Shown: positions 23,170 through 32,400 of the stretch, piece after piece
How the letters are laid out: each line of letters opens with the position of its first letter
Numbering within the stretch: position 1 is the stretch's first letter
From: Pleodorina starrii
Lineage: Eukaryota > Chlorophyta > Chlorophyceae > Chlamydomonadales > Volvocaceae
Assembly: GCA_030267565.1 (NCBI GenBank)
Contig: BRXU01000037.1
Location: 310,001 to 374,000, forward strand
Direction of reading: 5' to 3'
Length of the DNA: 64,000 nucleotides
The notes under the pieces: generated by a model
Told to the model about the DNA's origin: nothing
The model's input: only the letters and a program-made list of their open reading frames with translations
The model's database searches: none
Translations under genes and position numbers: made by a program

Positions 23170-24129
23170 GCTGTCATGCCCCAACGCTGGAAGGCATGTG
23201 CCCGCGACACTGGGTACGCGGACTCCCCCCCCCGAACGTAGCAGCGAAGCTAAGCGAGGGAGGTGCTGGCTATGACGCGCGGCGCGAGTAAACAGCTACC
23301 GATCCTGAAGGACAGCGAGGCTAGACCTGCAACTGTCCTGCGACTATCCGGCCGGCACGGAAGCCTGACGCCGGTCGCAATGCAACTACTACGGGTTTCC
23401 GCCCACCACATAAACGAGGGTGTACGGCGCCGCTAAACGGCTATTCGTCTATCTAGCGAGGCGCTCGCGGCCTAGCATGCACAAGTCAAGGCGCGCTATC
23501 GTCCGGCAATAAGAGCTTCGCGCCCGTCTCGCGGAGGTCGCCAAGATCCAAATCCGATTACGCGGGTTGCCCGGAGTCTGCTGCTCTGGAATCCGAGGTC
23601 TGCGTTCGCACAACGTCGTGCCGTCCTGCGCCAGTGGCGCCCAGCCCGAGCACGTGCGCGCTATACTTCACTCTCCCCAAGGCAATAGCACCGAAGAAAC
23701 ACTCGAGTGCGCCTTTTCCAAGCGCGGCCATTGCGGCCAAACTGCGCCACCGTGGGCGTCTACGTCCCAACGTCGAGGACACTCACGCGAGAGCCCCCCC
23801 GAAGGAACACCCCTGCAACCTGCGTTAGGCAAGGCGGTTAGCCGCCTTCCCGCCGGGTCTAAGCCCGGAGCCCTGTCTCCCCCCCCAGCCGCAAGGCGGC
23901 GATCTGCCGGGGCGAAACAGTCACACAACGCGCCACGCGGCGCAGCCCCGGAAGGTTCAGTTCCTCTAGTCGCGCGCGCGCGCAGTCTGACGGCCTGTTC
24001 AGGCCCAAGCGACCCTTCGCGGATCACCACCAGGTCAAAGGTCCGTTGCCGCGCACAAGCGGTCTTCCAACCTCCGCTGAGTACCCGGCCGTGAGGCAAC
24101 CCAGTAAACCACTGCACTAAGCCCCCCAA
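23170..24129 (-). other. Non-coding 3' region of the gypsy element
   Basis: About 960 bp between the Pol stop and the 3' LTR. No convincing coding sequence is seen. A purine run (GGGGGGGGAG in element orientation, about 23226-23236) might act as a polypurine tract but is some 60 bases from the LTR. Confidence 0.5.
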
Positions 24130-27100
24130 TCATCCAGTCACCAACAGGCGGTTGACCGCGGTGATGCCCATCGGCTCAGCTGACCCCTCGTCCCACTCGA
24201 CGAGAAAGTAGTGGGGCCTAGCCAATGCTCCGCGATACCGCACCGTACCCCAAACCACTGACCTCGCCCGCTGCCTTCCTTGCCCCGTGTACACGACACG
24301 CTTGACCCGGACACCGTCGAGTGCTGCCGCTTGCTCGTCCCGCCGCCGCGTGGCGGCGTTGGGGAACAGGACCGGCGCCGCCTTGGGCAAGGCCATCTCT
24401 GGCCCCACCGGGGCCTCGCGCCTGAGCTTGACACACTCAGGGCAGACCCACTGTCCCGGCGGCACCGCGCTCAGCGGCGGGGACAGGCACTGCAGGTGCC
24501 AGCCTGTCCCGCACGCATCGCACAGCAGCATGCGCGCCTCATCTTCGGGCGACTCACAGACCTCGCAGGCGAGGTCGGTGGTTGGCCGTTGCAGCCGTAC
24601 ATCGACGATCGGATCAAGATCGGGCAGGTGGCACGGCACCAGCTGCTCTATCCTACGTCTAATTCGTCCCCCATCACGCCCTAACAACACTGCTACTCCC
24701 ATGGCCCCGACCCGTTCTACGCGCAGCACCTCGTCGTACACCGGCATCTGCAGAGTGTTGTGCACCGCTGACCGGCGCACATACACGTAGTCGCCTGGGG
24801 CGAACTCCATAGCCGGCGGCCGGTACTTGCCTGAGCGCACGTGCGCGTACCGGCGCGTGTCTCGGTGCTGGGCGATGAGCAGATTTGCCGCAGCGATGGG
24901 AGCATGCCGCTGCAGAAGTGCGGCGCGCTCTTGGAGCGCCGCCGCGTAAGCTCCCACCGGGCCGGCCAGCCCCAGCGGCTCCGCCATGCGCTCCCGCACA
25001 GCAGGCGGTACGACCGGCGGCACGCCGAACATGAGTTCGTATGGCGAGTACCGGGTCGACGCCTGAGGCGAGCAGCGGTAGGCGAGCGCCAGCCAAGGCA
25101 GTTGCAGATCCCAATCGTCCGTCCTTCCCGTGTCCTTGCAGTGCTTACGCAGCGCCGCCTTGACGACCTGAACCAGCCGCTCGGCGGCCCCGTCTGCTTG
25201 GGGATGGCCCGCCGAGGTCAGCCGATGGTCGACGAAGCATTGCCGAAGCAGCGCCGCGAAAGCCCCTTGGAACTCACCGCCGCGGTCGGTCACCACTTCG
25301 GCTGGGGCCGAGAACCGGGCCACCAGCTCCAGCAGGCCGCGGGACGTCTCGTCAGGCTGCTTGCTCCGCAGGGCCACAAACTCCGCATGCTTGGTGAAAT
25401 GTTCAATGCATACCATGACATAAGTGTAGCCGAACGGCGCAGTCGGGGGCAGAGGTCCCGCCAGGTCAACGCCCCAGCGGTAGAACATGCCCCGTATGGC
25501 CAACGGCTGCAGCTGGATCGGGCGCGCGACGCCGCCGCTGTTGGTCATGTCGCACAGCTTGCAGCTGCGCACGACCCGCTGGACGGTTTTTCGCATCCCG
25601 TGCCACCAGTGACCCAGCTGCACCAGCGCCAAGGTCCGACGTATGCCCAGGTGGGCCACCGCGTGCACTTGCCGCACGATGGCCTCCCGAGCGTCGGGCG
25701 GTGGGCAGACCCGCGTCGAGCCGTCGCTGCAGGCCCTAAGCAATTGATCCCCCGTCCACCGGTACAGCGCGGCCCGTCGGAGCACGCGCCGTTCCGGCCG
25801 CCCGTCGGTCCCGACCCCCGCCGGCGCGCCCTGGAGGTGCGCCAACGTTGACGCGTCAAGCCACACGTCAGGGTCGGTCCCTTCCGCCAATGCGCTCTCC
25901 TGCGCATCCACAGCCGAGGCAAGCCCAGCCGTGGCCATGACCACCGCCAGCCCAGGCGCCCGCTGTGTCAGCAAGGCGCAGGCCAGCGGCGTCAGCTCCT
26001 CATCCCAGGCCGCCGCCGCCGACCAGCGGACCGCCACAGCGGAAACCGCTAAGGCCGGCAGCGGCGGCGCTGCCCCTCCCGCCAATCCTGCCACCGACCC
26101 CGAGACCGCTGCCGCGGCCCCAGTAGAAATCGGCGGCGCCAGCTCACTTCCCCCCCCCTGCGGTGAGGCCACAAGGTGCCGTGCCGCAGGATACTGCATG
26201 TCGTGCGGCGTGACGAACGCGCGGTGCAGCGCCATGCAGAAGGAGAGAGCGAACTGGAAGACCGGCGGCGGGGATGACGTCTCCAGCAGCTCCAGCTCCA
26301 GCTCCAGCTTTGTGTGCCGCGACGTCCGCAGCCAAAAGCCAGCCGCCGCCGAGTAGGCGGCCGCAGTGACCCGGCTGGGAGTGCGGTTGGGCCCCGCCCG
26401 TAGCGGCGCGTCCGAGACCGAGGGCGGCGGTAACGCCACCCATGGCCGGCCCGGAATGTCGAGCGCCGCGTAAGGCGGGGCCATGACCGTGCACGCCGCC
26501 GCCGGGCTATGCCCAGGCGGCAGCAGCGCGGCCAGGCTGCGGCCCTCTGGTGGCCGCAGCTGAGCGAGGCAGTGCTGCAAGTGCACCGCGTTGGCGAGGT
26601 TAGTGTAAAGGCAGCTCAAGCGGTGAACTGCCGCGCCAGTGACGGCGGCGTCGAGAGGCGATGGCAAGCCCAGGGGCCAACCCGCCTCCGGCGCCGCGTC
26701 GATGCTGATGTGAGGGCCCTCAAGAAGGAAGGCCGGCGGCGGTAGACGCCGCTCTCTGCGATATTGCTGCAATCCCCCCAAGAAACTAACTACGTGCTGC
26801 GTGTCCCAGGACGTGGATCCCCCCCAGCTGCCTACTACTAAACACACAGACGTGTCCCCCAAGCCCATTGCCTCGACGGCTGCTGCTGACGCTCCCCAGT
26901 GAAGAAGCTCCGTGGGTGTGCTAAACTCCGGTACTAGCCCCGAATCCCAAGCCCCTGCTGAAAGCTGCCCATCGTAATGCATCCCCCAAACAGGCACAAG
27001 TTGTGCCACCGCGCGCCGCTCGCGGGCGTCGCATGAGAGGTGCACGTAGCGCTGTATCTGAAAACCCAAACCCAGGCACGCGAGCAGGCCAGAAGCGAGG

Positions 27101-29493
27101 CCGCCCGGCAGCTCCAGAATCGTAACCCCAGTGCCCCCTACTGCTGCCGGAAAGAGGACGTGTTGAACAAGTGCTGTGTTGACTCCGAGAATCTCCCCCG
27201 TTCCAGTGCGGAGGCGCAGCGCAAGCACCGAAACCGCGCGCAGCCGCCGTAGTGCAGCGGCTTCGTCGCGAACGAGCGCAACGGCAATGTGCAATGTAGT
27301 ATCGCCGGCGACCGGCGGCCCCGAGGGGCTGCCAGGCGCCGACACCCCGGCGGCAGGTTGCCCCGCCGCCAAGGCCTCCAGCTCCCCAGCGGCAGGTTGC
27401 CCCGCCGCCAAGGCCTCCGTATCCCCGGCGGCGGGCTGTCCCGCCGCCAAGGCCTCCAGCTCGTCGTCGATTTCCAGCTCCGATGCCGCCATGACCGGCA
27501 GCCCCACACTGACCACAGCACACACCGCGTGCACGCAAAGATATGCGGCGCGTGCAGCGGGCACTGGGCCAGCGAGGTGTGTCAGACCAGCGAGCGGCCC
27601 GACTGCCTCGGGGGCGGCGGCCAGGCTGGTGGCCGGATCCTCCAGGTCATGCTGCACTGAGAAACGCCGGGCTAGGGCCGCTGAGCACCTGGCTACGGCT
27701 GCCAAGTGCGTGACGACCGCTGCCGGCGCCTGCGCGCCTTCCGGCGCACGCGAGTATGCGTACAGCGGCCAGCTCGCGCCCGGGTACTGAACTAGCACGG
27801 GTGGCGGGCGCAGCGGGTCGCCCTCCTCGTCGACGCGTGCGCCTGTGCCGTCGTGTGCAGACGTGAGCGGGTGGCGGCTGAGGGCGTCGGCGTTTTGGTG
27901 CAGCTTGCCGGGCCGGTGCGCCACGTCGAAAGCAAACGCCTGCAGCTGCAAGGCCCACCGGGCATACTGCGCCGGCAGGCCGTCTTGCTGCGACATGAGC
28001 CACAACAGCGGCGCGTGGTCCGTGACGACGGTGAAGTGGCGGGCCGCTAGGTAAGGGTAGAACATCTTGCACGCCCACACCACCGCCAGCAGCTCGCCCT
28101 TGTAGCTGTCGTACCTACGTTCGTGCACGTTGAGCGATCTTGAGACTGCCGCGCACAGGTACTCCTGCCCACTGTCGTCCAACTGCCCGAGGATGCCGCT
28201 GATGCCCACGCCCGAGAAGTCCGTATGCAGGATAAGCGGCCGGTCCGGCTGGACCCGCCGCAACACCGGCCCGTCCATCTGGGTGTAGATCCGCTTGAGT
28301 TCGTCCAGCGCTGCCTGTTGCTCCGGCCCCCACGAGCTGGGCTGCCACACGTACTTGGTGCTCGTCAACGGGTTGAGTGGCGCGGTGATGTCAGCGAAGT
28401 GCGGAACAAGCCCCCGGTAATACGAGAACATGCCCAGCAGCCGCCGTACAGCCGCCGACGAGTTCGGCGGCTCCAGCGCCAGCAGCGCCTCCACCTTGGC
28501 GCGCGTCGGCGACAGGCCCTGCGCCGACACCATGAAGCCCAGGAACTCGACCGCGTCCCCGCCCACCAGCGTCTTCTCCGGATGGAGCCGGATGCCAATC
28601 TCCCGCAGCATGGCGAACACCCGAGCCAGGTGCTCAAGGTGCTGCTCCGCCGTTTGGCTGTAGATAAGCAAGTCGTCCACATAGCAGACGACGAACTCCT
28701 GCAGGCCGTGCTTGCGGATGGCGTGGTCCATGACGCGCTGGAAGTGGGCGGTGGCATTCCGCAGGCCGTACACCAGGCGCTTGTACTGCATCAGCCGCCG
28801 GCGCCACCAGAAGCTAGTGCGCTCCCGGTGCTCGGGCGCCAGCGGGATCTGCAGGAAGGCGGCCCGGCAGTCCATCTTGGTCAGCCACGTAGCATCGCCC
28901 ACTTGCTGGAAAAGCTGCTCTGGCAGCGGCGATAGGTGCAGGTCAGGCAGCGTGGCGGCGTTGAGCTCGCGCGCGTCCTGGCAAAACCGCCGCTGCGTCC
29001 AGGTGACGTCCGCCGCACGCTTGGGCGGCAGGGTGGAGTTCATGGCGAAGGAGCTTGAGCGGCTCTCCTCGATGATCCCGGCTTCCAGCAGCTCCTGGCA
29101 GGCTGCGTCCATGGCGGCGTACTCCTCCGCGCTGTGGGAGCGCGGGCGCTGATAGATCGGCCGCTGATGCGCCAGCTCGATGCGGGCAGGCCCTACGTCG
29201 CCGTGGTACTCGCCCAGATCGCGCATGCTGCGCGCGAAGATGTCGTCGTTGCGACCCACCAGGTCCAGGAACCGCCGCTTCAGCTCCGGAGTCATCTCGC
29301 TGCGCTGGCACAGCAGCCACTTGCCTGGCGTGACCTCGTATTTCGCCTCGGGTGGGAGCATGCGCTTCCCCTCCGGCGTGAAGTCTGCCGGCTGTAGCAG
29401 CCCGTCGTCATACTCGCTGTCGCTGTCGCTGTCCAACAGCCCCGGCATCCAGGCGGCGGGGTCCCGCATCCCCGCCGCTTCGGCGGCGCTCAT
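24130..29493 (-). CDS. Gypsy Pol: RT, RNase H, methyltransferase-like insert, integrase, PHD finger
   Basis: 1787 residues from an ATG that overlaps the Gag stop as ATGA. About residues 160-390 are reverse transcriptase with YVDD at 271-274. About 423-541 are RNase H (HTDFSGVGISG to ADALSRHPL). About 673-716 hold three copies of an ALAAGQPAAG repeat. About 785-970 resemble a C5-DNA methyltransferase: ELPGGLASGLLACLGLGF at the SAM-binding motif, VVGSWGGST where VIGGSPCN is expected, FLLEGP for the ENV motif, and AVHRLSCLYTNLAN near the end. The catalytic Cys is missing. About 1268-1318 carry the integrase HHCC zinc site and 1338-1438 the D,D,E core (GVDLAGPL, VVTDRGGEFQ, HPQADGAAERL). About 1638-1688 are a PHD finger (CEVCESPEDEARMLLCDAC onward). 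The last 60 residues (YFLVEWDEGSAEPMG) look chromo/Tudor-like. Confidence 0.93.
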   Translation of the reverse strand: MSAAEAAGMRDPAAWMPGLLDSDSDSEYDDGLLQPADFTPEGKRMLPPEAKYEVTPGKWLLCQRSEMTPELKRRFLDLVGRNDDIFARSMRDLGEYHGDVGPARIELAHQRPIYQRPRSHSAEEYAAMDAACQELLEAGIIEESRSSSFAMNSTLPPKRAADVTWTQRRFCQDARELNAATLPDLHLSPLPEQLFQQVGDATWLTKMDCRAAFLQIPLAPEHRERTSFWWRRRLMQYKRLVYGLRNATAHFQRVMDHAIRKHGLQEFVVCYVDDLLIYSQTAEQHLEHLARVFAMLREIGIRLHPEKTLVGGDAVEFLGFMVSAQGLSPTRAKVEALLALEPPNSSAAVRRLLGMFSYYRGLVPHFADITAPLNPLTSTKYVWQPSSWGPEQQAALDELKRIYTQMDGPVLRRVQPDRPLILHTDFSGVGISGILGQLDDSGQEYLCAAVSRSLNVHERRYDSYKGELLAVVWACKMFYPYLAARHFTVVTDHAPLLWLMSQQDGLPAQYARWALQLQAFAFDVAHRPGKLHQNADALSRHPLTSAHDGTGARVDEEGDPLRPPPVLVQYPGASWPLYAYSRAPEGAQAPAAVVTHLAAVARCSAALARRFSVQHDLEDPATSLAAAPEAVGPLAGLTHLAGPVPAARAAYLCVHAVCAVVSVGLPVMAASELEIDDELEALAAGQPAAGDTEALAAGQPAAGELEALAAGQPAAGVSAPGSPSGPPVAGDTTLHIAVALVRDEAAALRRLRAVSVLALRLRTGTGEILGVNTALVQHVLFPAAVGGTGVTILELPGGLASGLLACLGLGFQIQRYVHLSCDARERRAVAQLVPVWGMHYDGQLSAGAWDSGLVPEFSTPTELLHWGASAAAVEAMGLGDTSVCLVVGSWGGSTSWDTQHVVSFLGGLQQYRRERRLPPPAFLLEGPHISIDAAPEAGWPLGLPSPLDAAVTGAAVHRLSCLYTNLANAVHLQHCLAQLRPPEGRSLAALLPPGHSPAAACTVMAPPYAALDIPGRPWVALPPPSVSDAPLRAGPNRTPSRVTAAAYSAAAGFWLRTSRHTKLELELELLETSSPPPVFQFALSFCMALHRAFVTPHDMQYPAARHLVASPQGGGSELAPPISTGAAAAVSGSVAGLAGGAAPPLPALAVSAVAVRWSAAAAWDEELTPLACALLTQRAPGLAVVMATAGLASAVDAQESALAEGTDPDVWLDASTLAHLQGAPAGVGTDGRPERRVLRRAALYRWTGDQLLRACSDGSTRVCPPPDAREAIVRQVHAVAHLGIRRTLALVQLGHWWHGMRKTVQRVVRSCKLCDMTNSGGVARPIQLQPLAIRGMFYRWGVDLAGPLPPTAPFGYTYVMVCIEHFTKHAEFVALRSKQPDETSRGLLELVARFSAPAEVVTDRGGEFQGAFAALLRQCFVDHRLTSAGHPQADGAAERLVQVVKAALRKHCKDTGRTDDWDLQLPWLALAYRCSPQASTRYSPYELMFGVPPVVPPAVRERMAEPLGLAGPVGAYAAALQERAALLQRHAPIAAANLLIAQHRDTRRYAHVRSGKYRPPAMEFAPGDYVYVRRSAVHNTLQMPVYDEVLRVERVGAMGVAVLLGRDGGRIRRRIEQLVPCHLPDLDPIVDVRLQRPTTDLACEVCESPEDEARMLLCDACGTGWHLQCLSPPLSAVPPGQWVCPECVKLRREAPVGPEMALPKAAPVLFPNAATRRRDEQAAALDGVRVKRVVYTGQGRQRARSVVWGTVRYRGALARPHYFLVEWDEGSAEPMGITAVNRLLVTG
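29490..29493 (-). promoter_or_regulatory. ATGA stop-start overlap between Gag and Pol
   Basis: The Gag stop TGA (29492-29490) and the Pol ATG (29493-29491) share bases. No slippery heptamer was noticed in the preceding shared open stretch, so termination followed by reinitiation is a better guess than frameshifting. Confidence 0.7.
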
Positions 29494-32400
29494 AAGGAGC
29501 CGCCGCCCCCCGCGAGAGGGGGCGGCTGTGGAAGTGCGGGCGCCGCTGTGCTCGCGGCTAGTGGTGCGACACCGCCGCCCAGGGACGGCCAGCGGATGAT
29601 GATGGGAATGCCAAGGTACCCGTGTCCCGGCGGCCACATCTCAAGTTTCTCCCGGCCCTCACGCAGGTCGAGTCGGGACTGAAGCGGCTGCAGTGCGCGC
29701 ATGCCCAGCAACAACTCATAGGCCTCGGCGCCGGAGTCCGCTGCCAGCATGGCCGGCAGCCAGATGGTGTGGCCCTGAGCAGCACCGGCACCGAACGTGA
29801 GCGTCAGGCCCCCGCACACCTCGCCAAGCAGCGTCGAGCGGCCCGCCGCGGTGGTGACGGTGTACTCGGGCCGTGGCTGGCACCGCAGCTGCAGCCGATC
29901 CGCCAAGCGCTGCGCGACTATGATAATGGCACTGCCGGTGTCGACCAGCACGTCGCGCACCAACTCGCCGCCCACCAGCAGGCTCTCTGCCGGCCAGGTT
30001 TGCTGCAGGTACGGCAGCGGCCGCGCCAGGTCGTCGTGGTCCGACAGGGCCGTATTGGCTGGGTGGAGCGAGGCGTCCGTCATCGCCAGTGCGGCTGCCG
30101 GCGTCGCGAGCGCCACCAGCGCCGACGCCGATGGCGACGGCGGCAGGGCGGCTGCAGGCGACGCCAGCGCAGCGGCCGGCGGTGCTGCCTGCGCTGCCGC
30201 CAGTGGCGGCGGCGCTGGCTTTACCGCGGCCAGGGCCGACGACTGCATTCGGACGAGGCAATTTCGTGCATTGTCCAGTAGCTGTATGGCCTGGGTCAGC
30301 GGGTCAGGCAACACGGCGACGGCGGTGTGGTCGTAAGAGCCGGGCGCGGCTGCCGGGCCTTTCTCCGGAGCCTTGGCAGGTGCATGGCTGTTCTGCTGCT
30401 GGAAGCCCGGCGGCATGCGCTCTGCCACCGTCGCGCCGACCGGGCAGACGGCGTAGGTTCCGAAGGGCAGCGCTATGGATGAGTGGGGCGCTGCATCGTA
30501 TGGGCCCGGCATGGCGGCGGGCATCGCCACCGCTGCCGGCCAGGGTGGCGGTGGCGGTGGCGTGGAGGGGGCCGCGTACGACGCAGGCGGGTGCTGCAGC
30601 TGGGGCGTTGCCGGGTGCCGGTGGTAGGATACTGCCGAGGGGGCCACCGACTGTGGTGGGGGCGGTGGCGCCTGCGCTGCTTGCTGCCGCCATGCGAGCA
30701 TCTGTACCGGCAGCGGGGCCGCTGCCTCCGATACAGCTGACGACGGGATGCGCTGCGCCGCCAGCAGCTGATGGAGCTGCTGAAGCTGCGCGTCCATGCG
30801 GTCGACCTGGCGTTGCGAAGCGCTAGGCGCCAAAGCCAACGCTGGCACAGACTTGTCCGTCAAATCCGCCGGCAGCCCCCGCCCTTGCCGCGCCTCGTGA
30901 ACCTTCGCCTGCATCTCCGCCAGCAGCCCCGCCGGATCCGTCGCTATGCGCTGCTTGGACCCCCTGCAGTGCCGCTGCTTGTGGTTGCTGCCCAGGAAGG
31001 GGTGCAGGCGGCAGGTCTTGTCCTGGTGGGCTACCCAGCGTCCTTCGGGGCAGATCCGGTCTGCCGCCGCGGCCGCCGCCATTGTGACCTGGTCGTGCTC
31101 GGCGCGGGGGGCGTTGCCCTTGGACCTGTTGCCGGACGGCGCCAGCGCATTGACCGTGTGGTTCTTGCGGCCGCCTCCGCCGCCTGTCCCATTGCCGCTG
31201 CCGCTACTGTTGTTGCCGGAGCCACCGCCGACTATGGCACTGCCGCCGCCACCTGTGCCCCCGCCGCTGCCGCTGTAGACGCCGTCGTCATCCTCCTTTA
31301 GCGTGTGTGGAGGCCGCTGCTGCAGGCCGGAGAGCCCCGATCCCCCCACCATGGCGCCGATGATGTTGGCCGCCTGCCGGAGCGTGAGCAGGTGGAACTT
31401 GTCTTCGGTCCGGAGGCGCAGGACGGCTTCCTTCAGCTGCTTGTAGCCGGCGAGAGCGCGGATGGCGGCACGCAGGAACCATTGCGCCTTCCTTGGCTCG
31501 GCGTACGTCTCAGCGGGCAGCAGCGAAAACCGGCTGGTGAACTCGGTGACGGCGGTGTTTGGGTCCACTCCGACCGGGTACACGTACGCGTCGTACTCCT
31601 GCTCGATAACGGCGCCGTTGCCAGCCGTGATCTGTAGCACGTTGGCGAGCCAGAAGTCGACGAAGTTGCGCGCGCCCTCCCGCGGCGCTGCCTGACCGCG
31701 GTAGAGCGCCGCGTCCCCGCCAGCGGCCGTGTACTCGGCGAAATGATCGTCGAGCAGCTCGCCGATCCGCTGCTGCGTGTACGTCCGCCGGGGCGGGCTG
31801 TCCGCCTTCAGGAACATGCTGACCAGCACGATGACGACGTGCTTGTAATCAGCGTGCTTGTAGCGCGCACTAGAACGTGGCCCCAGCGCGGTCACAAGAT
31901 AGTTTTCCACCTTGCTCTTGAAAGCCGTATAGTTTTGCGGCTTCCCGTCGAACTCGTAGCCCTGGCCCTGGACGGGTTTGGCGGGCTCCCAGTCGTCCTG
32001 GGGGAGAGCGACGATCTCGCCCGGCCGGCGTTGCACGCCGGCCGACGTGTCCGACGGCGTCGTTGTCACGGCTGGTGTCACCGACGGCGAGGCGCCAGAG
32101 GGGGACGGCAAAGGCGAGGGAGGTGGTGGGGGATTGGGGCCAGGCGGTGGCGTGGGCGGCGTCGGCGGCGCACCGCCGGTTGGGGGGGCCCCTGGTGGCG
32201 AGGTGGCATTGGCCGCTTGCGGTGGCGGTGCCGCAAGTGGGGCCCCCAGCCCCGCCGCACCCGCGGGCAGCGTGGCGCGGCGGGGTACCGGCGGGTAGGT
32301 CCTGTTCAGGTAATGACGGAGCTCCACCCAGTAGAGCTCGGCCTCCGTGCAACCCTGCTGGGAGGAGGCATGGGGGACGTAGGACAACATTAGGGAAATT

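Noticed and set aside
23567..24094. 175-residue + strand frame next to the 3' LTR
   Set aside because: Antisense inside the retrotransposon 3' region, with no motif; likely chance in GC-rich DNA.
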